Assembly (NCBI GenBank): GCA_002021875.1
Contig: CP018627.1
Location: 11,222,001 to 11,286,000, forward strand
Origin: Streptomyces hygroscopicus
GTDB taxonomy: Bacteria; Actinomycetota; Actinomycetes; Streptomycetales; Streptomycetaceae
DNA: 64,000 nucleotides
Direction of reading: 5' to 3'
This document shows positions 17,213-24,377 of the stretch, piece by piece. The notes beneath the pieces are model-generated. The model was not told where the DNA came from. It saw only the letters and a list, made by a program, of their open reading frames with translations, and did no database searches. Every line of letters begins with the position of its first letter. Positions within the stretch are counted from its first letter, which is position 1. A program made the translations under genes and the position numbers.

Positions 17213-17474
17213 CCCATCCTCCCGAACAGGGCTCGTGCGGTGCTGGCCAGGGTGATGGCGCCGTACGCGCGCATCCACGTTATGCAGACCTGCCGCCCGC
17301 AATCGGCCTCGCGTTGCACCAGGCCAGGCGGTAGTCGGACCTCTCATCAGCGTCTCCCACGGCACCCCTCGGGCCCGGTGACACCACCCCCCAGGTCATG
17401 CCTTCGACAGGGGGGAACAGTCATGCCGGGCCCGGAGGCCAGCGGCCCTCTTGCAGGACCGCCAAGAAGATAAC
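17213..17474 (-). ncRNA. Structured non-coding end of IS110 copy 2, bridge-RNA candidate
   Basis: By eye the same sequence as 15726-15987, shifted by 1487 bp, with the same nested stems (outer arms 17366-17378 and 17426-17438; inner 17387-17392 and 17410-17415). Here the element end faces host sequence (GGGGGGTGTTTCC), not another IS copy. Confidence 0.4.
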
Positions 17475-17510
17475 GGGGGGTGTTTCCTGGCCACCGCAGC
17501 AGGTGGAGGC

Positions 17511-18179
17511 TCAGCGAGCTGCCGTGCCGGGCGCGTCAGCGGCCTTGCGCAGCGCGGACAGGAAGGTATCGACCGGCTGCGCGCCGGAGAGGCCGTACGT
17601 GCGGTTCAGGACGAAGAACGGCACTCCGCTCGCGCCGAGCGCCTGAGCCTCGCGGGTGTCCTCCAGGACGTCGGCAGCGTAGGCGTCACCGGCGAGAACC
17701 TTGTGTGCCTCGTCGGCCGGGATCCCGACCTCGTTCCCCAGCCGGACGAGGGTCTCGACGTCATCGACGACCTCGCCCTCGATCAGGTGGGCGCGCATCA
17801 GCCGCTCGTGCATCTGGGAGCCGAGGCCGTGGGCACGGCCCAGCTGATTGAGGCGGTGGGCATCGAAGGTGTTGACGAGGACGGCCCGGTCGAAGTCGTA
17901 GGCGAGCCCTTCTGCCGCCCCCAGCTCCGCAAGCTGCCCGGTCATCGCACGGACCTGCGCCGGCGAGCCGCCCGTCTTCCTGGCAAGGGCGTCGTACACG
18001 GGCTCCCGCACGCCTTCACGGTGAGCGGGGTCGAGCTGGAAGCTGCGCCACACCACCTCGACCTCGTCAGCGTGCCCGAACTCGTCGAGTGCCTTGTCCA
18101 GCCGGCGCTTGCCGATGTAGCACCACGGGCACACGACGTCCGACCACACCTCGATCCGCAACCGCTGCTGCCCGCTCAC
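17511..18179 (-). CDS. DsbA-family oxidoreductase, FrnE type
   Basis: A 222-residue cytosolic thioredoxin-fold protein of the FrnE/2-hydroxychromene-2-carboxylate isomerase-like group. The active site CPWC follows EVWSDVV near residue 13-20, a large helical insertion spans ~60-170, and ASGVPFFVLNRTYGLSGAQP supplies the cis-Pro loop. FrnE proteins act as disulfide oxidoreductases or isomerases. I choose GTG 18179 because it overlaps the stop of the upstream small gene as GTGA, implying coupled translation; GTG 18188 is an alternative. It is divergent from an HxlR gene with a perfect palindrome between. Confidence 0.85.
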   Translation of the reverse strand: MSGQQRLRIEVWSDVVCPWCYIGKRRLDKALDEFGHADEVEVVWRSFQLDPAHREGVREPVYDALARKTGGSPAQVRAMTGQLAELGAAEGLAYDFDRAVLVNTFDAHRLNQLGRAHGLGSQMHERLMRAHLIEGEVVDDVETLVRLGNEVGIPADEAHKVLAGDAYAADVLEDTREAQALGASGVPFFVLNRTYGLSGAQPVDTFLSALRKAADAPGTAAR

Positions 18180-18322
18180 AGCAGGCACACCCCGTCCGAG
18201 CAGACGGGAGCGTCGTCGGCCCCGACGACGACCAGGGCAGGGGTAGGGGCCGGTTCCTCGTCGGACGGCGCTGGACCGGGCTGCGCCCCGGGCCCGGGGG
18301 CTTCATCCATTGAGGTGCTCAC
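18176..18322 (-). CDS. 48-residue Pro/Asp/Glu-rich peptide with C-terminal Cys pair
   Basis: A small gene with an excellent ribosome-binding site (AAGGAGG, 6-7 nt before GTG 18322), directly upstream of and overlapping FrnE. Residues ~6-30 are Pro/Gly/Ala/Glu-rich and probably disordered. LVVVGADDAP leads to the ending VCSDGVCLL, with Cys residues at 41 and 46. No signal peptide. I cannot name a family. It could be a thiol/disulfide substrate or relay for FrnE, a metal-binding tag, or a modified-peptide precursor; all are inference. A downstream in-frame ATG (18310) is an alternative start. Confidence 0.6.
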   Translation of the reverse strand: MSTSMDEAPGPGAQPGPAPSDEEPAPTPALVVVGADDAPVCSDGVCLL

Positions 18323-18335
18323 GGGATCCTCCTTG

Positions 18336-18356
18336 GGTTACTTATTGTGCGTAACC
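18336..18356. promoter_or_regulatory. Palindromic HxlR operator
   Basis: GGTTAC (18336-18341) and GTAACC (18351-18356) form a perfect inverted repeat with a 9-bp centre. It lies 14 bp upstream of the small-peptide start and 44 bp from the HxlR start, suited to control of both divergent transcripts. Confidence 0.6.
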
Positions 18357-18399
18357 TCAGTCTGCGGCAGCATGGGAGGAACCGGAAGGAGGCACTTTG

Positions 18400-18780
18400 A
18401 TGTCAGTCACGAACATGAATGTGCCCGAGACGATCAAGCCGACCGACGACTGCGCCGTCCGTGAGGTGCTCGACCTGGTCGGCGACAAGTGGAGCGTGCT
18501 GATCGTCGTCCTCCTCGGCCGGCGCACACACCGCTTTTCCGAGCTGCACCGCGCCATCGAAGGGATCAGCCAGCGCATGCTCACCCTGACCCTGCGCGCG
18601 CTGGCCCGCGACGGCCTCGTCACCCGCACCCCGCACGCGACCGTCCCGCCCCGGGTCGACTACGAGCTGACCGACCTCGGCCGGACCCTGCTGATCCCCC
18701 TCACGGCGCTGGACACCTGGGCCAACACCCACCGCGAAGAGATCCGGGCCGCCCGCCGACGCCACGACCAAGCCTCCTGA
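18400..18780 (+). CDS. HxlR-family redox-type regulator
   Basis: A 126-residue winged-helix regulator. DDCAVREVLDLVGDKW carries the conserved N-terminal Cys, its only Cys. RMLTLTLRALARDGLV is the recognition helix and VPPRVDYELTDLG the wing. ATG 18400 follows GGAAGGAGG. It is divergent from the peptide-FrnE pair and probably represses it, with thiol oxidation or an electrophile as signal by analogy with YodB/QorR. A hairpin follows the gene. Confidence 0.9.
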   Translation: MSVTNMNVPETIKPTDDCAVREVLDLVGDKWSVLIVVLLGRRTHRFSELHRAIEGISQRMLTLTLRALARDGLVTRTPHATVPPRVDYELTDLGRTLLIPLTALDTWANTHREEIRAARRRHDQAS

Positions 18781-18781
18781 A

Positions 18782-18820
18782 GCGTGCCGTGGAAGCGTGC
18801 GTCCGGCCAGGACGGCACGC
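18782..18820. terminator. Hairpin after hxlR
   Basis: GCGTGCCGT (18782-18790) and ACGGCACGC (18812-18820) form a perfect 9-bp stem with a 21-nt loop, starting at the hxlR stop codon. A shorter inner CGTCC/GGACG pairing is also possible. Confidence 0.5.
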
Positions 18821-19020
18821 GGCAGTCGCAGTGTCAAGGCTGGCCCCGCTGCGCCTGCGGCGCCCCTGCGATCCCGGCAAAGGAGACGCCTGCCGGGCCT
18901 GTTGTGGCGGATAAGGAGCGCGGCGCGTCATCAGTACCTGGGGTGCCGCGATGCGGCTCGACCGGACCGCGCCGGTCCGTTGAGGCAAAGAGCGTCTGTT
19001 CTTCTGCGGGTTCCCGCCTG

Positions 19021-19527
19021 TCAGGGGCGGACTGGACGGCGGAACCAGTGACCGGACTGCCGCTGGGACAGCAGGATCACGATGGTGACACCAACCGCGC
19101 ACAGGACCAGCCCGACAGGTTGCCCCTGCCCCATGGTGCCGAACCCGATGAAGAGCATCAGCGAAGCGAGGAAGATCGCCGTACCCCGTGAGTTGGGCTT
19201 CCGCTTGGGAAAGCGCAGAGCGCAGATCAGGCCCAGGAACGCCGGGAGGGACGTTACGGATATCGAGCCGGCCGCCTCCGCGTCGCCCCTCACGATGGCG
19301 AGCACCATGGAGACCAGGCCGAACCCGCCCATTACGAAGAACAGCACCTGCGCGGCCCGGACCTGCCCCGGCATCGCCATCGGCTGGAGGTGGTGGTAGC
19401 CGCCCGGGACACCGGGGCCGTTCGGATACGGCTGATAGGGCGGCTGCGCCTGATCCGGGGCGGGGCCGTACCCAGCGGGTCCCGCTTGACCAGCGTCGTT
19501 CCATCCTGGCGGTTGTTGACTGGACAT
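19021..19527 (-). CDS. Pro/Gly/Tyr-rich membrane protein
   Basis: A 168-residue protein of unknown function. Residues 1-50 are a cytoplasmic-type Pro/Gly/Tyr/Gln-rich tail (QPPYQPYPNGPGVPGGYHH). About four hydrophobic segments follow (VLFFVMGGFGLVSMVLAIV, SLPAFLGLICALRF, AIFLASLMLFIGFG and VGLVLCAVGVTIVILL). This layout is common among Streptomyces membrane proteins annotated only as hypothetical. No operon partners are visible. Confidence 0.75.
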   Translation of the reverse strand: MSSQQPPGWNDAGQAGPAGYGPAPDQAQPPYQPYPNGPGVPGGYHHLQPMAMPGQVRAAQVLFFVMGGFGLVSMVLAIVRGDAEAAGSISVTSLPAFLGLICALRFPKRKPNSRGTAIFLASLMLFIGFGTMGQGQPVGLVLCAVGVTIVILLSQRQSGHWFRRPVRP

Positions 19528-19728
19528 GATCAGGACCCTACCAGCGTCTCCAAGAACGCACTGATGTGCGGCAATTACCCCTCTGGGCGGTCAAGACGGC
19601 GCGTCATACCTGGGGCCGGGCACCCCCGACGTCCACTGAACAGGTCAACGGCTATCCGCTCCTCGACGAGGAGACCGTTACCGCCTCCAGCGAGGACGAA
19701 GAGCCGGACGAGGACTCCAGCGGAGCGG

Positions 19729-20178
19729 GATGAGACGGGGCGCCGCTGGGCCGCCCCATACCTCCACGCCCCCACCCCGGACGCGCCCGCCCCGGACGCC
19801 ACGACGCTCCGGTGCCCGGACCATCCGGAGGCGCGTCTCATCCGGCTCCTCGGACAGGCGCGGACCTGCCCCAATGCCTCCGCCCTGGACGGCAACCGGA
19901 CTCCTGGCTCACGGACGGCGCGCACGCCTCCACGACACCGCGGCCGGCTCATCTCGGCGGGCACCCGACACACTGTGCTGGTGCACCCCGACAACGCCAC
20001 CGACCTCCAGCCCCTGCCCAACTGGGAGAACAGCAACGGGTGCTGCGGACCGACAGGCGACGAAGGGCTCAACCGAGCCTGCCCCTGCGGCGCTCCGGTC
20101 CCGACCCTCGCAGCCGACTGCTTCGGGCCCTACGAACTGCACCTCGACCCCGTCCGGCGGTGCGCGTTCTCCCAGTAA
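19729..20178 (+). CDS. Hypothetical Cys-containing protein, start uncertain
   Basis: The C-terminal half (from about 19960) reads as a real protein: HTVLVHPDNATDLQPLPNW, ENSNGCCGPTGDEGLNRACP, CGAPVPTLAADCFGPYELHL and DPVRR. Five Cys residues suggest metal binding. I know the sequence type only as a Streptomyces hypothetical protein. The N-terminal part is Pro/Arg-rich with no clear start, so the gene may be truncated. Upstream, about 19563-19731 holds another coding-like tail in a different frame ending with an acidic EDEEPDEDSSGAG, origin unknown. Confidence 0.45.
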   Translation, partial: DETGRRWAAPYLHAPTPDAPAPDATTLRCPDHPEARLIRLLGQARTCPNASALDGNRTPGSRTARTPPRHRGRLISAGTRHTVLVHPDNATDLQPLPNWENSNGCCGPTGDEGLNRACPCGAPVPTLAADCFGPYELHLDPVRRCAFSQ

Positions 20179-20292
20179 GAACTCCTAACGAAATGATCCG
20201 CGAGGTGGTTGGACCGCCCCTGGACTGGTGATCTGGGGCTGCGGGGTGGCGCGATTGAAGCGGCGGGAGTCTACCGGCGATTGAGCAGGCGG

Positions 20293-20685
20293 CTATGTGT
20301 CAGCCCTGCTGTCGTACGCCCGCTGGCAGTTCTGGATTTCCTCGCCGTGCTCGACAGTCCAGCTGTAAAGGTGCCCGAAAGGTTCGCGCAGGGACTCACC
20401 CAGCGCCGTGAGCGAGTACTCGACGCCGACCGGTGAGGTCGGCAGTACTTTTCGCTGAATCATGCCGTTCCGCTCAAGACGGCGCAGTGTCTGAGTGAGG
20501 ACACGCTGCGTCACACCTTCCAAGCGGCGCTTCAGCTCATTGAACCGCATGGGCCGCTCCAGCAGCGCCATGATCATCATCGACCACTTGTCCGCTATCT
20601 GGTCGAGGATCGGCCGGCTGGGGCAGTCCGCCCGGAAAACGATGCGTGTTCCCGCGTCAACGCCGTGCGGGTCGGTATCCTTCAT
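20293..20685 (-). CDS. HxlR-family two-Cys regulator
   Basis: A 130-residue winged-helix regulator. RADCPSRPILDQIADKW carries the conserved N-terminal Cys, and a second Cys lies near the C-terminus (EIQNCQRAYD), a spacing like that of two-Cys YodB-type sensors. RVLTQTLRRLERNGMI is the recognition helix. ATG 20685 follows CAAGGA; upstream in-frame starts up to 20751 would include basic non-homologous sequence and the operator. It is divergent from the enoyl-CoA hydratase gene with a palindrome between them. Confidence 0.9.
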   Translation of the reverse strand: MKDTDPHGVDAGTRIVFRADCPSRPILDQIADKWSMMIMALLERPMRFNELKRRLEGVTQRVLTQTLRRLERNGMIQRKVLPTSPVGVEYSLTALGESLREPFGHLYSWTVEHGEEIQNCQRAYDSRADT

Positions 20686-20740
20686 GATCCTTGGTTCTCC
20701 CAGAGTGCGTTCTTGACGGTCCCAGCGGCGTCGCCGACGG

Positions 20741-20769
20741 TAGGTATGCATTGCAAACCTACATACCTA
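20741..20769. promoter_or_regulatory. Palindromic HxlR operator
   Basis: TAGGTATG (20741-20748) and CATACCTA (20762-20769) form a perfect inverted repeat with a 13-bp centre, 10 bp before the enoyl-CoA hydratase start and 55 bp from the hxlR start. Confidence 0.6.
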
Positions 20770-20779
20770 TCGGTAACTG

Positions 20780-21643
20780 ATGGAGAACCTCTTGACCACC
20801 AATCTCTACGCGACCCTGCATATGAGCATCGAAGACGGCGTCGCCCGGATCGTCTTCGATAATCCGCCGGTGAACGTGCTCGACGCGACGATGATGCGCG
20901 AGCTCCGCACGGCGCTGGACGCCTTGAAGGGCGATCCATCGGTCCGGGTGATCGTCTTCTCCAGTGCCGACCCGGAGTTCTTCCTCGCTCATGTGGACAT
21001 GCGGATCGGGGAGAGGATGGACGTTCTGGAGCAACTCGCTGCGTCGGCGCCGGCGGACGTCAATGTGTTCCAGGCCATAGGCGAGCTCCTCCGCCATCAG
21101 CCTCAGGTGACCATCGTGAAGCTCGCCGGGAAGACCCGTGGAGGCGGGGCGGAATTCGTAGCAGCGGCGGACATGGCATTCGCCGCAGCCGAGACCGCCG
21201 GAATCGGCCAGATCGAAGCGCTCATGGGCATCGTCCCCGGCGGAGGCGGAACGCAGTACCTCCGTGACCGCGTGGGCCGCAACCGTGCACTGGAGGTGGT
21301 GCTCACCGCAGACCTGTTTGATGCCGAGACCGCAGCGTCTTACGGCTGGATCAACCGGGCGCTGCCGGCCGGCCAACTCGATGAGTACGTCGACCGTATC
21401 GCCCGCAATATCGCTGCGCTGCCCGATGGTGTCATCGAAGCGGCCAAGCGCGCACTGCCTGCCGAACACATCACGGACGGACTCCTCCGCGAGAACGAGG
21501 CGTGGGCCACTCAGATCGCTTTGCCTGCCGTTCAGCAGTTGCTGGGCCGAGGGCTGCGCAACGGGGCGCAGACACCGGCAGGCGAACGCGGCCTCGAGGA
21601 ACTGATGCGCAGTGCCGCGCGCCCAATGAGCCAGACCCAGTAG
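20780..21643 (+). CDS. Enoyl-CoA hydratase/isomerase family protein
   Basis: A 287-residue crotonase-fold protein. Homology begins at about residue 15 (MSIEDGVARIVFDNPPVNVL). The first oxyanion-hole region is FSSADPEFFLAHVDM and the second VKLAGKTRGGGAEFVAAADM, where crotonases usually have a Gly/Ala-rich IxGxxxGGG. IEALMGIVPGGGGTQYLRDRVG follows; one catalytic Glu (in IGQIEA) is present. The substrate is unknown, and the C-terminal ~70 residues look like the dimer/trimer arm. It is divergent from HxlR. No Shine-Dalgarno is obvious before ATG 20780; ATG 20822 is an alternative. Confidence 0.85.
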   Translation: MENLLTTNLYATLHMSIEDGVARIVFDNPPVNVLDATMMRELRTALDALKGDPSVRVIVFSSADPEFFLAHVDMRIGERMDVLEQLAASAPADVNVFQAIGELLRHQPQVTIVKLAGKTRGGGAEFVAAADMAFAAAETAGIGQIEALMGIVPGGGGTQYLRDRVGRNRALEVVLTADLFDAETAASYGWINRALPAGQLDEYVDRIARNIAALPDGVIEAAKRALPAEHITDGLLRENEAWATQIALPAVQQLLGRGLRNGAQTPAGERGLEELMRSAARPMSQTQ

Positions 21644-21699
21644 CTGAGGCCGGGACGGCCGTGCGGGCCGGTGGCGCGATCCCGCGGCAAAATCGGTGG

Positions 21700-21895
21700 T
21701 GTTGCGGCCGTGGTTCACCAACGAGACCACGCGCACGCTGACCCTGGCGGGCTTCAACGCCAATCCGGGCTGCTTTCAGCCCCCCAGCAGATTCCGCCCG
21801 GCGGGCGAGTGACGTGGTTCGTCAGCTGCGGCCCCAGTACATCGAGGGCTACGTCACCTACACCGTTGACGGCAGCGGGGCGTCGGCCCAGGAGA
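21700..21895 (+). pseudogene. Degraded small secreted protein, aegerolysin/ET79-like pattern
   Basis: Three successive frames together read as one small beta-protein: FTNETTRTLTLAGFNANPGC, then IPPGGRVTWFVSC, then PQYIEGYVTYTVDGSG. At least two frameshifts separate them and no start or signal peptide is seen. The pattern (strand, IPPGG turn, GYVTYTV) resembles the aegerolysin/crystal-ET79 group, but the match is short. Clearly not functional. Confidence 0.4.
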
Positions 21896-21946
21896 GGTCA
21901 GTCCCGGGCCGTCGGCCGCAGTCGGTCACCGGACTGCCGCTGTCCC

Positions 21947-22546
21947 TCAACGGAATTCCCGGGGGCAGGTGGTGTGAGCTGCTTCCGGGAGGGTGCGGGT
22001 GATCCGGTCGCGCATCGGCCGTAGCTCCTGGCCTTGGTAGGTGTCGGGAATCTGACCTTTGCGCCGGGGGACGAGGAGCAGGAGGTGGTCTCCGCCGGCG
22101 TATGCCTCGGCAGGGTCCGCGACGGCGGGGTCGGCGAGGTCGAACCGTGCCGTGGCGGGCCCGGTGCTGGGCTTGAACCACCGGTTCACGGAGACCGTCA
22201 CCTGTACCCGGCCCTGTCCGGTGGGGCGCACCGAGGTGAGGTCACCCTCCACTACGGCGTTCGCGCAGGCGAGGGCCTCTGGGAAGGTCTGTCCTCGGCC
22301 TGCGGTGTCGGGCTCGGTTCCGGAGCCGCCGTCGGCGATGACCATCACTGTCACGACGATGGCGGCGGCGCAGGCGACTGCCGCTACGGCGATTGCCGCC
22401 CGGACACGCCGCTGTCCGCGCGAGGGGCGGGCCGACGCCGCGCGGTCCGCCGGCGCCGTGGTGGGGTCCGGGCGCCCGGCCTCCTCCGCGATCAGCGCAA
22501 ACGCCTGTCGCAGCCGGGTCTCCTCAGTCTCGGTCGGTTCGGTCAC
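21947..22546 (-). CDS. Single-pass membrane protein, possible anti-sigma partner
   Basis: A 199-residue protein. It has an N-terminal cytoplasmic segment of ~50 residues with a short helix (EETRLRQAFALIAEEAG), one transmembrane helix (AAIAVAAVACAAAIVVTVMV, ~50-70) and an extracellular domain of ~125 residues with two Cys residues (ALACANAVV and TTCPREF). It lies downstream of and overlaps (23 bp) the sigma-factor gene, so it is probably its membrane-bound partner or anti-sigma factor. No zinc-anti-sigma HxxxCxxC motif is visible, so this rests on gene order and topology. Confidence 0.65.
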   Translation of the reverse strand: MTEPTETEETRLRQAFALIAEEAGRPDPTTAPADRAASARPSRGQRRVRAAIAVAAVACAAAIVVTVMVIADGGSGTEPDTAGRGQTFPEALACANAVVEGDLTSVRPTGQGRVQVTVSVNRWFKPSTGPATARFDLADPAVADPAEAYAGGDHLLLLVPRRKGQIPDTYQGQELRPMRDRITRTLPEAAHTTCPREFR

Positions 22547-23135
22547 TGTGGATCACTTCCGTCTCGCGTAGCCGGGTGCGCAGCGCGGCCACGGCCGTGT
22601 GCAGGCGGCTTTTGACCGTGCCTTCGGGGATGTCGAGCAGCCGGGCGATGTCACGCACCGGAAGATCGGCGTAGTAGCGCAACGTGAGAATCTGACGCTG
22701 GTGAGGGGGCAGGGAGCCGAGTCCGTCCGCCACCGCGAGGGCCAGCGCGCGGTCCTCTTCGGCGTGTTCCGCGGCGGGCCGCTGCGCCCAGCGGGCGGCG
22801 AGTCGGGCACGCAGCCCGTCGTCGCGCGCACCGGCCCGGTGCCAGTCCGCGGCGACGCGGGCGGCGACGACGCTGCTCCACGCGGAGGTGTCGCGGACCG
22901 CCGCGCGATCCGGGTCGGCGCTTTGCTCCAGCAGCCTCAGCCGTACCTCCTGCACCCCGTCGTCGAGGTCGCCCCACGGCACGCCGCCCAGGGCCAGGAT
23001 CGCGCGCACACGCGAGACATCCACGTCGGTCTTGTCGGGCGTGTGGGTGTCGGGTGTGTGCCTGTTGGGCCCGTGAGGGGCAGCGGCGTCCGCGCGGCGC
23101 CCGATACGGCGTAACGTGCGTCGGCGTCCGGTCAT
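22524..23135 (-). CDS. ECF-like sigma factor (SigE family)
   Basis: A 203-residue sigma-70 family factor. Region 2 lies around WGDLDDGVQEVRLRLLEQ (~60-80) and WSSVVAARVAADWHR. Region 4 is clear: LPPHQRQILTLRYYADLPVR followed by DIARLLDIPEGTVKSRLHTA. Residues 1-40 are basic and His/Asp-rich. ATG 23135 follows AGGGAGGGAACCC. It is coupled to the overlapping downstream membrane protein, a typical ECF sigma/anti-sigma arrangement. No obvious autoregulated promoter motif was recognised. Confidence 0.85.
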   Translation of the reverse strand: MTGRRRTLRRIGRRADAAAPHGPNRHTPDTHTPDKTDVDVSRVRAILALGGVPWGDLDDGVQEVRLRLLEQSADPDRAAVRDTSAWSSVVAARVAADWHRAGARDDGLRARLAARWAQRPAAEHAEEDRALALAVADGLGSLPPHQRQILTLRYYADLPVRDIARLLDIPEGTVKSRLHTAVAALRTRLRETEVIHSDRTDRD

Positions 23136-23306
23136 GGGTTCCCTCCCTGTCCCTCCTAGGACGGAGGAGAATCGGGAAACGTTCGGCTGTGCCGGGCGAT
23201 GAGCGGCCCGCGATTGTCCGGGACAACCGGCGAACAACTGGCGGCAGTTGTGCAGCCGTACCAGCCCGCCATGGCGGCGCGGCGGTACGGTGCGCATCGA
23301 TCTGCG

Positions 23307-23435
23307 TGAACGCACCCGGCCAGTCCGACTCGGGCGACTTCGTCGTCGCTGCCCGCACGAACTGTGGCCACATGCTGGCAGTGGAGCTGGCGGACGTCTC
23401 CGGCAAGGGCACGGCCGACTTCGATACCGCTTGCG
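23307..23435 (+). pseudogene. SpoIIE/PP2C phosphatase fragment
   Basis: A 43-residue open stretch reads SDSGDFVVAARTNCGHMLAV then ELADVSGKGTADFDTA, the metal-binding start of SpoIIE-type PP2C phosphatases (GDF...LADVSGKG). Nothing before or after continues the domain, so it is a scrap. Confidence 0.45.
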
Positions 23436-23499
23436 GCCAGCGCCACAGCGGTATTTCGTGTGCCACGAACCTCGGGCTCATCACTCATATACGGGGCGA

Positions 23500-23868
23500 A
23501 TGTCCGCTGTGCCCGCCGCTGAGCCGTCACCGTCCGCTGCCGAGGTGCTGCGGCAGCGCTACAAGCGAAGGCTTCCCGTCGCGCTCGGCGAGTTGGCCGG
23601 GCCGACGCACGGCTCCGTACAGCTGCCGCTGCATGTGGCGTGGTCGGGTCTGACGCGGTTCGATCTGGACCGGCCGCGGTCGCGGATGACCATGTACCGC
23701 ACCGTGCTGGCCGAAGGGCAGCACGGTGACCTGATCGTCCTGCTGGACCGGGACCTCCTGGTCGCCCAGTGGCCCGTCCTGCGCACACTGATCAGCCGGG
23801 CCATCCGCGACGTATGGGAAGAGGCTTTCCCCGAGCTGGCGTCGGCTCGCCCGGCAGCCGCGGCGTGA
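23500..23868 (+). CDS. Hypothetical protein coupled to an AbiEii-type gene (antitoxin candidate)
   Basis: A 122-residue protein starting at ATG 23500 (MSAVPAAEPSPSAAEVLRQR). It contains YKRRLPVALGELAGPTHGSV, LHVAWSGLTRFDLDRPRSRM, a helical GDLIVLLDRDLLVAQWPVL and TLISRAIRDVWEEAFPEL. I know no name for the family, but similar proteins precede AbiEii/AbiGii-type nucleotidyltransferase genes in Streptomyces. It overlaps that gene by GTGA. A role as partner or antitoxin is inferred from coupling only. Confidence 0.6.
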   Translation: MSAVPAAEPSPSAAEVLRQRYKRRLPVALGELAGPTHGSVQLPLHVAWSGLTRFDLDRPRSRMTMYRTVLAEGQHGDLIVLLDRDLLVAQWPVLRTLISRAIRDVWEEAFPELASARPAAAA

Positions 23869-24377
23869 ACCTCAGCGACCTTCACCGCCGGCTCCTCTCC
23901 GACGTCCTGGCCATTGGCACCCCCTACCCTTTGGGCATCACCGGCGGGTACGCCGTCCAGGCCCACGGCCTGGTCGACCGGCTCAGCCAGGACCTCGACG
24001 TCGCCACGGAAAACCCCGCACCCATGGCGGAGATCACCCGCACCCTCATCGCCGGGCTGGCCGAGCGCGGCTGGCAGGTGACAGAGGTGGGCGTGGACCC
24101 GCTCTCCGGCCGCCTCGTGGTCACGGACCCCGCCAGCGGGGAGCAGTGCGAGGCCGACATCCTCAAGGAGGCATTCTGGCGCCCGCCCACGGTTACCGAG
24201 TACGGCCCCGTCCTCCCCCTGGACGACGTCATCGGCACGAAGGTCCGCGCCCTGGGCGGCGTCCCGGAGGCCGAAGGCCGGGGTGTGGCCCTTGTGGTGG
24301 GAGCAGGAACGGACCGGAGAACCGGTGTTGCTGTCCGAACCTGTATGCGCCGGCGCCGGATGGTCTGGTTCAGGTGA
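23865..24377 (+). pseudogene. AbiEii/AbiGii-type nucleotidyltransferase toxin, C-terminally truncated
   Basis: The GTG start at 23865 overlaps the upstream stop. The N-terminal domain is clear: VNLSDLHRRLLSDVLAIGTP, then the nucleotidyltransferase motif ITGGYAVQAHGLVDRLSQDL DVAT with the GG(Y)xxxxHGxxDR.S.DxD pattern, and later VLPLDDVIGTKVRALG with the conserved Lys. After about 24260 homology ends and ~40 unrelated Arg-rich residues follow to the stop inside the 3' end of the TauE gene. The C-terminal helical part is missing, so toxin activity is doubtful. Confidence 0.65.

Larger units (their letters stand above)
15988..17474 (-). mobile_element. IS110-family element, copy 2
   Basis: The second 1487-bp unit, abutting copy 1 without spacer, so the transposase-3' end of copy 2 touches the non-coding 5' end of copy 1. 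This recreates the right-end/left-end junction found in the circular transposition intermediate. Sequence divergence from copy 1 is concentrated in the first ~340 bp. Confidence 0.85.
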
